A stretch of DNA of 64,000 nt from JABMMZ01 sp040403495 (GTDB lineage Bacteria > Bacteroidota > Bacteroidia > NS11-12g > UBA955). A program made the translations under genes and the position numbers. A model generated the notes under the pieces. It was not told the origin of the DNA. It was given only the letters and a program-made list of their open reading frames with translations, and did no database searches. Positions within the stretch are counted from its first letter, which is position 1; each line of letters begins with the position of its first letter. Positions 1 through 9,188 of this stretch are shown here, piece by piece. Location of the stretch: NCBI GenBank assembly GCA_040403495.1, contig JBBAKM010000011.1, forward strand, positions 22,586 to 86,585, read 5' to 3'.

Positions 1-507
1 CGTTTTATACATGCAACTTTCAATAATGCTGATTTTATTCTTTGCGCAAAAGTCTAATATGGTGGATTTGCGAATGTCAGAACATGGGAACAGGTATTTC
101 TCAGTTTTGTGCGCAAGTAGCAAGTTTAGGAAGTCGGCTTCTGTATTTAATTTTGGTGAAAAAACCTTACGTTTTCTCAAGAAAATATACTTTTGAATGT
201 ATAAGCCAATGCCTTCCGTAACACAGAAATATTTCATGTCTTGAGGAAGTTCAACCCTTAGTTCTTCAACAACGCGAAAGAAATTGTCTACTGCATTTTT
301 TGAATTAAAAATTACAGCAGTATGTTGCAGAATGTTTACTTTGTTTTTCCTAACTTCTCTTCCATGAACGGGTTCTACTTGAATAAATGATCTGTAATCA
401 ACCTTTATCTTGTATTTGGTAGATAAGTCATCAAAAATTGATTTCTTACCAGGTTCAGGTTTGTTTTGTGATATGAGAATGGTTTTAATCTTGCCGTTTT
501 TGGTCAT
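1..507 (-). CDS. hemD: Uroporphyrinogen-III synthase, partial (C-terminus beyond window)
   Basis: Reading the reverse strand from ATG 507 gives 169 codons open to the window edge. HemD closes linear hydroxymethylbilane into uroporphyrinogen III in cytosolic heme synthesis. The N-terminus (TKNGKIKTILISQNKPEPGK) and the following FIQVEP, HTAVIFNSKNAVDNFF and MKYFCVTEGIGLYIQKY segments match the divergent Bacteroidota HemD type, and the length seen is about two thirds of a full protein. Its ATG overlaps the stop of the upstream DUF4271 gene as ATGA, so the two are translationally coupled. DUF4271 next to hemD is a common Bacteroidota arrangement. The call rests on family pattern only. Confidence 0.85.
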   Translation of the reverse strand, partial: MTKNGKIKTILISQNKPEPGKKSIFDDLSTKYKIKVDYRSFIQVEPVHGREVRKNKVNILQHTAVIFNSKNAVDNFFRVVEELRVELPQDMKYFCVTEGIGLYIQKYIFLRKRKVFSPKLNTEADFLNLLLAHKTEKYLFPCSDIRKSTILDFCAKNKISIIESCMYKT

Positions 508-1490
508 AAATTCATAAACTTGTTTATCGATGCTATTAACACCACTAGAGGTAAAATTTCAAAGCTGCAAATGTACAATATTAAAATTAAAATTGAACCA
601 CTTTTCAAAAAATGCGATGAAGTGACAAATTTGATAATACTAAATACATAAACCAATAACAGATAAATGGACAATAAATAAATCATTCCATTCTTTAATA
701 ATTGGGGAAATTGATAGTATATAACTAGTAATATTGGTAAAAAAAGGATAGCAAATACATAGGAATGTATTCTATATATAATAGCGTAATGTTCTTGTAA
801 AGACAATTGGTTAAATGCATAAGAAAACAACATTTTAAAAAGTTGGTTTAGTATAAAAATTGCCAAAGTAAGTCCATTAATGTATAAAATAAGTAACCAT
901 GGGTTAATATGGCTAAAAAGCGCTTGCTGATTAAAATGAGCAAACAAACCAATGCTGATAATTTGGCTTATAATGAGCCAAGTAAGGTATTTACTTAAAG
1001 TAAAGTTGTTGTTTTGAGATTCAATAAAATCATCAAAGTTGATTTGATTAAAAGTGGATTTGGTAATTAAATAATACTGGTTGGGAAAAATTCTTTTAAA
1101 CTGAATCATCAAAATCAGAATCATTATCAACCAAGCGAAAACTACATAATTGTTTAAATTTTTTCTAATAGGTGGATTTTGTGAAGCCAATAAACTTTTG
1201 CGGATATTTCTTTTGGAATTCAAATAGGTGGTCTTGTCGTGTCCTATAAATGCATGGTGAAATAGGGTGTCTTTGATAACCAAGGTGTCATCAAGCAAAC
1301 TGTCGGCGTATTCTATAAGTAACTGTTGTTCTATTTGTAAAGCACGTTCGTTAAAATAATATTCAATAAACGGCTGATTGTCATATTCAACAGTTGAATC
1401 TGTAAACGTAGTTTCCTGCGAATACATTAACAATGGTAAATACATTGCCAAACCAAACAGCGTTTTTTTAAAAAAAGTTACTAATCCCAA
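504..1490 (-). CDS. DUF4271 family membrane protein
   Basis: This 328-residue protein has an N-terminal signal-like hydrophobic segment ending near MYSQ, a polar periplasmic stretch of about 100 residues, then about seven hydrophobic segments (for example WLIMILILMIQF and LLSIYLLLVYVFSIIKFV). This is the architecture of DUF4271, which is confined to Bacteroidota and has no established function. The start overlaps the 3' end of the BamA-like gene by 23 bp and its stop overlaps the hemD start, so the three genes look like one operon. A role linked to the envelope or to heme is only a guess from context. Confidence 0.8.
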   Translation of the reverse strand: MGLVTFFKKTLFGLAMYLPLLMYSQETTFTDSTVEYDNQPFIEYYFNERALQIEQQLLIEYADSLLDDTLVIKDTLFHHAFIGHDKTTYLNSKRNIRKSLLASQNPPIRKNLNNYVVFAWLIMILILMIQFKRIFPNQYYLITKSTFNQINFDDFIESQNNNFTLSKYLTWLIISQIISIGLFAHFNQQALFSHINPWLLILYINGLTLAIFILNQLFKMLFSYAFNQLSLQEHYAIIYRIHSYVFAILFLPILLVIYYQFPQLLKNGMIYLLSIYLLLVYVFSIIKFVTSSHFLKSGSILILILYICSFEILPLVVLIASINKFMNL

Positions 1491-3213
1491 AATGTATTTT
1501 TCCTGTTCTTAAATCAAATGGATTGTTTTTTTCTTTGCCAAGGGCGTAAATAATAGATAAAATACCAGCACCCGTCTCTATTTGTCCGCCAACACCAAAA
1601 CCCCATGGAAAGTCGGAAATGGTATTATTCCCTAGTTCTACCTGCTTATTTTCATAGTACGCCCCATTCCAAAATACCTTAAAATAAGAGTCCTTGGAAA
1701 TTAAATAGCGATATTCTATGTCTAACATATTAAAATTGCTTGCAAATATACTCTGTTCATTAAAACCTTTTAAGGAATTTATCCCTCCTTCTCTTAATAA
1801 TTCATTAAAATACAAATCGTCACTTACTATTTGGGTCATATAAACCCCTAATTTAAACGTACTACTATTGCCCAATTTAAAAAAATGATCGTATTTTATT
1901 TTATAAAACAACTGTGTTGTTCTTAGTTTGATAGAGTCATACAGTGTTTTCTGATTTTCAAATTTTACCTGAGAAATAATATTATCCCTCAACAAAGTTC
2001 GGCTTCCCACTAGCAATTGACCGTCTATAATCCAACCTTTTTGAGGGTTAAAAATATAATCTAACTGATTGTAATAACCCTCCAAACCGTATCTGTTGTT
2101 CGAAATAGAATGAATGCTTGGTAATCTCTTATTTACCCTAATTGCGAAAGTGTCCACACTGTTTAAATTGGTAATGGAGGTTTGATAAAATGCTTTTATG
2201 CCATTTAATCCTGAGGTGTAATACTTAAACCCTATTTGGTTTTGTACACTGGTATAAAGGGTGTCAAATTTTAAAAAATCTAAACTGTAATCAAGTCCAA
2301 TTGGTTTGGCAAACAGATAAGGTAAATTGGCTTGCGCTTTTAATTCCTGCGACCTAGCATTAAAACTTCTCCAATTCAAATGGATGGATTTTGCACTTTT
2401 AAAAAGATTGTTGAGTTTGAGTAAAAACTCCCCTGTAAATACAAATGATTGAGTAGAATTATTGCCGGGAGCTAAACCAATAATCCCATTAATTTGGTCT
2501 GCTTTTTTCTTTTTTAAATAGATGTAAGGTTTGGCTAATCCGCCTTCAATAAAAGCAACAAGTGGAGTTCGTTCGGAGGATACAAAAGGCAATTGATTGA
2601 TTTTCCCATTTACTTTCTTAAATAGAGTTTCATTGTAGGGACTATTGTTTTTAATACCCAAATAAGCTTCCAGAAAATTAGATTTTAACAAACGTTCGCC
2701 TTCAATATGGAGTGTGTCGTATATAAAAAGAGGGCCTTTGTTTATTTCCAAATGGTAATTGAGGTCATTAGAATCTAATTGGTCTATTTTTACATTAACT
2801 TTACTAAATGGATATCCGCTGTTCTCAAGTTGAGAAAGTATGTAATCAATATGGCTTTTCAATTGAAGGGTATCAAAATAGGAGGTTTTAATTGGGTAAA
2901 TTTTCTTTTGGTTAGATAGGTTATAAGCAATTGATTTAATGCGATAGCGCTCACCCAAAAAATTGTTTATTTTGTATGTGGAATCCTGAAATTGAATGGA
3001 GTCGTAACTAAATCCCAAAAAACCATTAGAAAGATAATAATTCTTGAATTGTGACAATGCATTATTCAGTTGACTGGAGTCTATTCTGGCATTGTAGGGG
3101 TAATTTAAAGGATTGTTTTTATACTCAAGTCTAACAAACTGTGCGGAGGAAATGGACATAGATAAACACACAAAATAAATAAGTAAGCCATATTTTATAG
3201 TAGGTGAGTTCAA
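1468..3213 (-). CDS. BamA/TamA-family outer membrane barrel protein
   Basis: The product has 581 residues. A signal peptide ends near SAQ (about residue 25). POTRA-like sequence follows (residues 60-220; YRIKSIAYNL, GPLFIYDTLHIEGERLL), then a C-terminal 16-strand Omp85-type barrel (GGINSLKGFNEQSIFASN, then EIETGAG-like strands and a terminal FGISNFF ending in aromatic residues). Omp85 proteins insert or export outer membrane and surface proteins. It is shorter than BamA (about 800-900), so it is more likely a TamA-like or accessory member. No ATG is available; the reading starts at TTG 3213. It is the first gene of the operon with DUF4271 and hemD. Confidence 0.82.
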   Translation of the reverse strand: MNSPTIKYGLLIYFVCLSMSISSAQFVRLEYKNNPLNYPYNARIDSSQLNNALSQFKNYYLSNGFLGFSYDSIQFQDSTYKINNFLGERYRIKSIAYNLSNQKKIYPIKTSYFDTLQLKSHIDYILSQLENSGYPFSKVNVKIDQLDSNDLNYHLEINKGPLFIYDTLHIEGERLLKSNFLEAYLGIKNNSPYNETLFKKVNGKINQLPFVSSERTPLVAFIEGGLAKPYIYLKKKKADQINGIIGLAPGNNSTQSFVFTGEFLLKLNNLFKSAKSIHLNWRSFNARSQELKAQANLPYLFAKPIGLDYSLDFLKFDTLYTSVQNQIGFKYYTSGLNGIKAFYQTSITNLNSVDTFAIRVNKRLPSIHSISNNRYGLEGYYNQLDYIFNPQKGWIIDGQLLVGSRTLLRDNIISQVKFENQKTLYDSIKLRTTQLFYKIKYDHFFKLGNSSTFKLGVYMTQIVSDDLYFNELLREGGINSLKGFNEQSIFASNFNMLDIEYRYLISKDSYFKVFWNGAYYENKQVELGNNTISDFPWGFGVGGQIETGAGILSIIYALGKEKNNPFDLRTGKIHFGISNFF

Positions 3214-3315
3214 TCCTTAAAAACACAAAATTACATCTTTTGCGACTTTTTTAGCTATGTTTCAAATAAAATACACAAGTTTTCGTTTTCATATAAATAA
3301 ATTAATATTGCAACA

Positions 3316-3429
3316 ATGAAATTTTTAATTGTATTAACTGCCGTTTGTTTAATGGTTTTATCTTCTTGTGGTTCCGCTAAAAAGTGTAATGGATCCAAAA
3401 GTACGCGAGTTGAAATGGGTAGAATGTAA
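3316..3429 (+). CDS. 37-residue lipoprotein
   Basis: ATG 3316 opens a 37-codon frame. It starts MKFLIVLTAVCLMVLSSCGS, a textbook lipoprotein signal with lipobox L-S-S-C, and leaves a mature peptide of only about 20 residues containing a second Cys and ending TRVEMGRM. It lies three bases before the phosphatase gene, in the same direction, and a near-match to the -7 box (TAATATTG, 3303-3310) is five bases before the ATG. I believe similar tiny lipoproteins ending in (V/M)PMG-like tails occur in other Bacteroidota, but the function is unknown. Confidence 0.6.
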   Translation: MKFLIVLTAVCLMVLSSCGSAKKCNGSKSTRVEMGRM

Positions 3430-3432
3430 GTT

Positions 3433-3906
3433 ATGAAAGTATTGTTTGTTTGCTTAGGGAATATTTGTAGAAGTCCATTAGCTGAAGCATTATTTTTACA
3501 CCATTTGGATAAGCATTCTTTGCACACCCACTTCCAAGTCGATTCTTGTGGGACAGGCAATTGGCATGCCGGTGAATTACCAGACCCTAGAACCATTAAA
3601 TCTGCTAAGAAAAATGGGATAGAAATGAATCACAGGGCTCGCCAAATTAACCCTTCTGACATTCATCACTATGATTACTTATTTGCGATGGACCATTCCA
3701 ATTTGGAAAATTTACACACTATGTTTCCTGCAAATACTGATAAAATAGTTTTGCTAACCCATTATTCAGATAAATACAAAGGGCAGATTATTCCTGACCC
3801 CTATTTTGGTGATGAGGAAGGTTTTGATGCCGTTTTTAATCTTTTAAATGATGTGAATGAAGAACTTGTTTTATTTTTCGCTGACAAACTCAAGTCAAGT
3901 AAGTAA
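3433..3906 (+). CDS. Low-molecular-weight protein-tyrosine phosphatase
   Basis: This 157-residue cytosolic phosphatase carries the P-loop CLGNICRSP (CX5R, nucleophile Cys7) almost at its N-terminus, and the acid loop DPYFGDEEGF with the general-acid Asp near residue 120. Length and both motifs match the LMW-PTP family (Wzb/YwlE-like), which dephosphorylates Tyr or Arg residues on proteins. It follows the tiny lipoprotein by three bases and its 3' end overlaps the next membrane gene by about 50 bp, suggesting one transcript. The substrate is unknown; Bacteroidota members are often annotated wzb without evidence. Confidence 0.9.
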   Translation: MKVLFVCLGNICRSPLAEALFLHHLDKHSLHTHFQVDSCGTGNWHAGELPDPRTIKSAKKNGIEMNHRARQINPSDIHHYDYLFAMDHSNLENLHTMFPANTDKIVLLTHYSDKYKGQIIPDPYFGDEEGFDAVFNLLNDVNEELVLFFADKLKSSK

Positions 3907-5332
3907 GGGAAATTATATCTTTGGCTTACTTTCGGTCTTGTTGTTGTCGACGGGCTTGTTTTTATTTCAAATATATCCTGGATACCTTTTAACAGATGGA
4001 GGAATATTTACCGCCATAGCTTTTAAAGTGCAAAAAGGGGGAACGCTTTATTTGGATGCATGGGAAAATAAACCTCCCGGATTGTTTTATCTTTTGATTT
4101 TATTTTATTCCCTAATTCCTTCCAAAATTTGGGCTACATTTATATTGGTCTATTTGGTAACATTGTTAGCAGCATTGTACACCTATAAATTCTATGTGTT
4201 AAAATTAAATTCTGTAATTTTATCTGTTTTATTAAGTTTGTTAACACTTGTTTTTTTATTGTTGCCCAATAATTTTGGCGACGGGTTATACACTGAATTC
4301 TACGGAACGGTAACAGTAATAATTGCGCTTTATTTTAATGCTAAATTAGAAAAAGAAAAGCATGTGTTAGATTTAAGATTATCGATGCTCATGATGGGTT
4401 TGTCCTTTTGGTTTAAGGAGCCTTTCATCTTAATGGCAGCGCTGTTATTGATGTATCAGTTTGTGAAAGTAAAATCAATAAAGGAAAGAGGAGTAATGTT
4501 TTTGTTTTTTATACTACCTTCTTTTTTCTTTTTAGTTTTATTAGCAGTTAATCATTCGCTGATTCCGTTTATACAAACATTGAAGTATAATTTTTCTTAT
4601 ACAAATGTAAAAACGGCTATACCATTAGTGCAAAAGTGGAATGACATTAACAACAATTTTATTCAGCTATTACCCATATTATCAATTGCATTTTTGTTTT
4701 ATTTTTATTCCAATTTGCAACAAAAGGAAAATCGATTAGCAGTGCTTTTTTGGCTTCTTTTTTTGGGTGCTTCGGGTTCAATTTTAATAATGTCGCCTTA
4801 TAATTTTGGACATTATTATTTGCCATTGTTTACACTTTTTTTCTTTGTATTGGTCCAACTTTATACTTTAAAAGAAGAACAGAATAAATCGAATTTAATA
4901 TTCACAATAGTAGTATCAATTAGTTTGTATCAAACAGATAAAAAGTTGAATCCTCAATTTGAATTTTCGATAAAAAAATACCAAGAAGATGCCATAACAC
5001 GACATTTATCTAAACAAAATAACAAAACTTTGTTTGTGGATTGTGTAGAATATGGTTCATACTATATCAAAACAAATTTGTTGTATAATACCTTTTTACC
5101 TGTTGCTTTACCAGTTCATTTTTCAGACAATGAACAAGGTATTGAAAATAAGGAACGAATATGGAAAGAGTTGTCAGGTAAGCCTTCCGACTATTTAATA
5201 AGAACATATACAACAGGATTTTATTATTGGAGTTTGCCTCACAATGGTTTTTACGACAAGCATTATGAATTGATAGATAGTGCAATACAATCTAATACCA
5301 ATACTTTGTATTTGTATCGATATAAAAAATAA
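3857..5332 (+). CDS. GT39/ArnT-like polytopic glycosyltransferase
   Basis: The protein has 491 residues with about ten hydrophobic segments. The first periplasmic loop holds DGGIFTAIAFKVQKG and the ENKPPG signature, typical of GT-C lipid-linked sugar transferases of the GT39/PMT type, where the Asp is the catalytic base. A soluble C-terminal part follows residue 370. Such enzymes move a sugar from a polyprenyl phosphate carrier to an envelope acceptor. The only ATG overlaps the phosphatase gene by 50 bp; the next Met is too far inside. The acceptor cannot be predicted. Confidence 0.7.
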   Translation: MKNLFYFSLTNSSQVSKGNYIFGLLSVLLLSTGLFLFQIYPGYLLTDGGIFTAIAFKVQKGGTLYLDAWENKPPGLFYLLILFYSLIPSKIWATFILVYLVTLLAALYTYKFYVLKLNSVILSVLLSLLTLVFLLLPNNFGDGLYTEFYGTVTVIIALYFNAKLEKEKHVLDLRLSMLMMGLSFWFKEPFILMAALLLMYQFVKVKSIKERGVMFLFFILPSFFFLVLLAVNHSLIPFIQTLKYNFSYTNVKTAIPLVQKWNDINNNFIQLLPILSIAFLFYFYSNLQQKENRLAVLFWLLFLGASGSILIMSPYNFGHYYLPLFTLFFFVLVQLYTLKEEQNKSNLIFTIVVSISLYQTDKKLNPQFEFSIKKYQEDAITRHLSKQNNKTLFVDCVEYGSYYIKTNLLYNTFLPVALPVHFSDNEQGIENKERIWKELSGKPSDYLIRTYTTGFYYWSLPHNGFYDKHYELIDSAIQSNTNTLYLYRYKK

Positions 5333-5425
5333 AATAGTCAACTAAGTTTACTATAAATTAATATAATATTTGATAAAATGTTAATAGAATTTTGTTAAGA
5401 AGTTCTGTTTATCTGTATTACTACT

Positions 5426-5433
5426 TAGATTTG
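5426..5433 (+). promoter_or_regulatory. Bacteroidota -7 promoter box (TAGATTTG)
   Basis: The sequence TAGATTTG matches TAnnTTTG and lies 16 bases before the GTG start of the SET-domain gene. No clear -33 box is seen at the usual spacing. Confidence 0.45.
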
Positions 5434-5449
5434 AATCCGATAATACAAA

Positions 5450-5830
5450 GTGCAGGATTTAAATATAAAAGGTCAGAATTTTTTAGTTGTACGCAAAGCT
5501 GGACATAAAGGTAGGGGAGTGTTTACATCTAAGGAAATTAAGAAAGGAGATATCATTGAAATTTGTCCTATCATTGAATTAAGTAAAAAAGATCATTACA
5601 TGTTAATTGATAATCTTTTAGAAAATTACACATTTGTGTGGAATACACAGAAAAAAAGTGCCGCAATAGTATTAGGGTTCGGTTCTTTATATAATCATTC
5701 TAAAAGTAATAATGCTACCTACAATAAAAAAATCAAAGAAAATGTAATGGTTTTTAAAGCGACCAAAAACATAGCTGTAAACGAAGAAATAACGATAGAT
5801 TATGGAGACATGCACTCCGACTTAAGTTAA
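5450..5830 (+). CDS. Minimal SET-domain protein (putative protein lysine methyltransferase)
   Basis: This 126-residue protein is essentially only a SET core: GRGVFTSKEIKKGDII (SAM-binding start), LYNHSKSNNATY (the N-H-S motif) and ITIDYGD (catalytic Tyr). There is no pre- or post-SET zinc cluster. Its size is like the viral vSET enzyme and other bacterial SET proteins. It starts at GTG 5450; no ATG fits. The next gene, 49 bases downstream on the same strand, encodes a Lys-rich histone-H1-like protein, an obvious candidate substrate by analogy with chlamydial NUE and Hc1/Hc2. The pairing is visible; methylation is inferred. Confidence 0.85.
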   Translation: MQDLNIKGQNFLVVRKAGHKGRGVFTSKEIKKGDIIEICPIIELSKKDHYMLIDNLLENYTFVWNTQKKSAAIVLGFGSLYNHSKSNNATYNKKIKENVMVFKATKNIAVNEEITIDYGDMHSDLS

Positions 5831-5879
5831 ATAATAATAAACCAAAAAAGAAACCAATAATAAACCAATTTATATAATT

Positions 5880-6275
5880 ATGGCAACAAAAAAAACAGCA
5901 CCAAAAGCAAAAGCTACAAAGTCTGCGCCTAAAGCAGCTCCTAAAGCAAAAGCAACTAAAGCAGCTCCAAAAGCAGCTCCTAAAGCAAAAGCAAAAGTAG
6001 CACCTAAAGCGAAAGCAGCTCCTAAAGCAAAAGCAAAAGCAGCTCCAAAAGCAAAAGCAAAAGTAGCACCTAAAGCGAAAGCGAAAGCGGCTCCAAAAGC
6101 AAAAGCTAAAGCAGCTCCTAAAGCGAAAGCAAAAGCAGCTCCAAAAGCAAAAGCAGCTCCAAAAGCAAAAGCAGCTCCAAAAGCAAAAGCAGCACCTAAA
6201 GCGAAAGCTAAAGCGGCTCCAAAAGCTAAAGCAGCTCCAAAAGCAGCTCCTAAAGCTAAAGCTAAGAAAAAGTAA
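5880..6275 (+). CDS. Histone H1-like Ala/Pro/Lys repeat protein
   Basis: The 131-residue product consists almost entirely of Ala, Lys and Pro after MATKKTAPKAKATKSAP: repeats of KAAPKAK/KAKAAPK run to a KAKAKKK end. It resembles the C-terminal tail of eukaryotic H1 and bacterial HctB/AlgP-type proteins, which bind DNA by charge and can compact the nucleoid. There is no folded domain. The gene sits just behind a SET-domain gene and ends in a strong terminator. Tandem DNA repeats make copy-number change likely between strains. Confidence 0.85.
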   Translation: MATKKTAPKAKATKSAPKAAPKAKATKAAPKAAPKAKAKVAPKAKAAPKAKAKAAPKAKAKVAPKAKAKAAPKAKAKAAPKAKAKAAPKAKAAPKAKAAPKAKAAPKAKAKAAPKAKAAPKAAPKAKAKKK

Positions 6276-6291
6276 TTAGTAACCGATTTCT

Positions 6292-6322
6292 AAAAGCCTG
6301 TTCTTTTGAACAGGCTTTTTTT
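6292..6322 (+). terminator. Intrinsic terminator after the H1-like gene
   Basis: A ten-base-pair stem (AAGCCTGTTC with GAACAGGCTT, loop TTTT) is followed by a T run. It closes the SET/H1-like transcription unit, 16 bases after the stop codon, ahead of the convergent peptidase gene. Confidence 0.9.
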
Positions 6323-6342
6323 ATGCCTTTTTGATTTGTGCC

Positions 6343-9162
6343 TTAATCAAAATTATCAATAATGTCGAATGGATTCAATGCATTCAAATTTAAACGAAAG
6401 CCAATTCTCCTGTTATTTAATATCCCGTTTTTTAACAAATCGTCATACTGACTCGAATACATTAATGGAAAATAAATTTCAAAGTGATTCTCTATTAGGG
6501 GCAAGCTTATTCCTCCTGCATAAACCAATGTGTTGGTATAGCTTATTTCACTGCCATTAGTAGTGTTTACTACTTTTTTTGCAGGATAAAAACTCATATC
6601 GAAAAACAAATTGAAAGGGATTTTTCCGGGCATTGTAATTTCATTGTTGATTGCAATCATCCACTTGTCGGTATTTTCTCCCGTTACAACAGGTAAAACA
6701 GTTCTTAAATTACCATTCATTTCCAATAACTGCTGACCAAAAATAGTTTTGTCAAAGTAGTTTTCACCACGACCAATCAAGGCATTTTCGGCCAAATAAT
6801 CTTGTCTAGAACCATTGCCACTTGCAAAAAAACTTTGTGAATATATGTCGCCCGTTTTGTTTAAAAATAAACCTGCAAATAAGCGTGTTTTTAAGTATTT
6901 TTTTTGTTTGTTCAAGTGTACTTTAAGTTTCAAACTACTGGCAATTTTTGTGTAATTTGTAACTTTACTTTTGTGCTTGTTTTCTAAATTAAATTCAAAC
7001 TTGTTTGGGAAAATAGGATGAACATAGTTTCGTGTAAAAGTTGCTCTAATATACTCACCACGAAGGTTTTGATTGAATCTTTCAGCATCGTTTGTTAGTG
7101 AAAAATAATTGACTTGTATGCTATTGGTAGCGAATTCTTTTTTATTGAATTGTAGCAATAAGTAAGGCTGTATTTTTTGATAGGTTGATGGGGTAGAAAA
7201 GTTGTTTCCAAACCGTTGAAATTTGAGGCCTGTTTCCATCATTTGTATCATCCTTTTGTTTTTTAAAACTAGTAAATTTAGTTGACCAAATCCAATTAGA
7301 TTATTGTTGTTTATATTTACACTTGGCATCAACTTATACTCTATTCTTTTTCTTATTAAAGTTCGGTTGTAAAACAATGCTCCAACATACATTTTGTCAG
7401 TGGTATTAAAACCAACTACGGGTGTAAAATAGTGTGCAGATTTTACATTGAATGATGGGGCTTTGAAAGGGATAGAAAAACTGATTAGTTTTGCTTTTTG
7501 TCCATTGTTTGTGTAGTTTGTTTCTAATAAAAAGCCTTTTTTATTGTAAATGCTGTCCTTTTTTTTGTTGAGATAAGTTTGGAATTTTTGTGCATTTTTA
7601 ACAACTACACTGTCTCTTTTTACTTTAATATCAATGCTATTTACATCGGTTAATAATTCACTAAAAAACCAATCAAGTGAAAAACCACAAGTTTTTTCAA
7701 AACTTTTTTGAAGGTCGCTAGGCAAAGGGTGTTTGAATTGCCACTCTTTGTAATAATTGGTAAAACAGCTTTTAAATAACTCCTCACCCAATTGCTCGTT
7801 TAAATATGCAAATAATAATGGACCTCTGCTATAAACAACAGAACCATAATTCGATGATGTATACTCATCTGAACTAATATTACAAGCTTGCATGTTGCCT
7901 TTACAAGCTATTCTTATTTGATTGAATTGTGGCGTATAACTCCCCAAAACATCTTTAAATTTCTTTTTGTTTAAAAATTGCTCCTTATTCTTGTATTCAT
8001 TGTCGAATTTACTGTGAAAAAAAGTATTGATACTTTCATCCATCCAAGGGTATTTTCTTTCGTTACTTCCCAATATGCCATAAAACCAATTGTGCCCAAC
8101 TTCGTGGATAATAGTGCTTCTATCAAATGAATTGCAAATAGTAATTGTAGGATATTCCATGCCCGAACCTGCTAATAAAGGCCCTATAACAACTGAACAA
8201 TTTTTGTAAGGATATTGTCCAATGGCTTCACTGTATTTTTTTACACCTTCATTAAGCGCAAAAATAGGATGTTCACCTTCGCCATTAAACTTTTCAATGG
8301 AATAAATTCTATTTACGACGGTATCACCATTTGGTAATTCTAAGTCATACTGGTCTAAATGAAAAGCGGTATCTGCAAACCAAGCAAAATCGTGAATGTT
8401 TTTTTCTGTAAAGCGCAGTGTGTAGGGTTTTTCTTCGTTTTTTTTGTATAAAAAAGGTTTGTATTTATAATCATTTAAGAGCCTTAATTCACTTTCGGTT
8501 TTTAACTCACCCGTTGCAGCACAAACATAATTTCCGGGCAAAGTAATATTAACTTCATAATCGCCAAACTCACTGTAAAATTCACCTTGGTCTAAATAAG
8601 GCATTGGATTCCATCCATTAACATCGTAAACCGCCGGTTTGGGATACCATTGTGTTATTGAAAAAAAACTATTAAGGACACCCATACGAGAGAATATTCC
8701 TGGGATTTTAACCTCAAATTTAGATTCAATGTTTACAGTAGAATTGGGCGCCAAAGGGTTCATGAGTTTTAATACAACAATGTCTTCATTGTTTTGATAC
8801 AAACTGAAATTTAAAAGGGCGTTGTTGGTCGAAAATGTTAAACTATCCATGTATCCCTTTTCGGAATCTTTACTAAAATAAAATGATTCCTTGCCATTTA
8901 ATAACTCCTGTTTAGCAAAAGCGGTTTGGTTGTTTTTATAGGCATTAGGCCAACAATGAAAAATTATTTCTTTAAGAGTATCAGGAGAGTTGTTGATATA
9001 ATTGATAAGTGCGGTGGCACTAATTTTATTGTTTTTGGGGTGAAGTTCAACATTCATTTTATAATTAACTCTTTGTTGCCAGTTAGATTGGTTTGTTTTG
9101 TTTTGAGCAAACAAGAGGGTATTAGCACAAAGAATAAAAATAATTGTAAAAAAAAATTTCAT
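6343..9162 (-). CDS. Large secreted M1-family metallopeptidase
   Basis: The product has 939 residues from ATG 9162; this start is preferred because it gives a clean signal peptide (MKFFFTIIFILCANTLLFAQ), whereas the longer frame adds 43 His-rich residues. The N-terminal saddle domain is followed by the zinc site HEVGHNWFYG with the third ligand in PWMDESINTFF. The C-terminal 350 residues look like strands of an outer membrane barrel or a beta-rich domain (for example PLIENHFEIYFPLM), an extension common in Bacteroidota M1 peptidases. A TACTTTTG -7 box lies only four bases upstream of the ATG. The substrate is unknown. Confidence 0.85.
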   Translation of the reverse strand: MKFFFTIIFILCANTLLFAQNKTNQSNWQQRVNYKMNVELHPKNNKISATALINYINNSPDTLKEIIFHCWPNAYKNNQTAFAKQELLNGKESFYFSKDSEKGYMDSLTFSTNNALLNFSLYQNNEDIVVLKLMNPLAPNSTVNIESKFEVKIPGIFSRMGVLNSFFSITQWYPKPAVYDVNGWNPMPYLDQGEFYSEFGDYEVNITLPGNYVCAATGELKTESELRLLNDYKYKPFLYKKNEEKPYTLRFTEKNIHDFAWFADTAFHLDQYDLELPNGDTVVNRIYSIEKFNGEGEHPIFALNEGVKKYSEAIGQYPYKNCSVVIGPLLAGSGMEYPTITICNSFDRSTIIHEVGHNWFYGILGSNERKYPWMDESINTFFHSKFDNEYKNKEQFLNKKKFKDVLGSYTPQFNQIRIACKGNMQACNISSDEYTSSNYGSVVYSRGPLLFAYLNEQLGEELFKSCFTNYYKEWQFKHPLPSDLQKSFEKTCGFSLDWFFSELLTDVNSIDIKVKRDSVVVKNAQKFQTYLNKKKDSIYNKKGFLLETNYTNNGQKAKLISFSIPFKAPSFNVKSAHYFTPVVGFNTTDKMYVGALFYNRTLIRKRIEYKLMPSVNINNNNLIGFGQLNLLVLKNKRMIQMMETGLKFQRFGNNFSTPSTYQKIQPYLLLQFNKKEFATNSIQVNYFSLTNDAERFNQNLRGEYIRATFTRNYVHPIFPNKFEFNLENKHKSKVTNYTKIASSLKLKVHLNKQKKYLKTRLFAGLFLNKTGDIYSQSFFASGNGSRQDYLAENALIGRGENYFDKTIFGQQLLEMNGNLRTVLPVVTGENTDKWMIAINNEITMPGKIPFNLFFDMSFYPAKKVVNTTNGSEISYTNTLVYAGGISLPLIENHFEIYFPLMYSSQYDDLLKNGILNNRRIGFRLNLNALNPFDIIDNFD

Positions 9163-9166
9163 GATG

Positions 9167-9174
9167 CAAAAGTA
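9167..9174 (-). promoter_or_regulatory. -7 box for the M1 peptidase gene (TACTTTTG)
   Basis: On the reverse strand TACTTTTG matches TAnnTTTG and ends four bases before ATG 9162, which implies an almost leaderless mRNA. It is divergent from and next to the TPR gene promoter. Confidence 0.55.
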
Positions 9175-9188
9175 AATCGAATGTTCCT

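Noticed and set aside
3255..3596. Reverse-strand 113-codon frame
   Set aside because: It overlaps the small lipoprotein and the phosphatase P-loop on the other strand and has no family features.
5880..6275. Regular short DNA repeats resembling a CRISPR or satellite
   Set aside because: The repeats keep one reading frame and encode Ala/Pro/Lys units with synonymous variation; there are no spacers.
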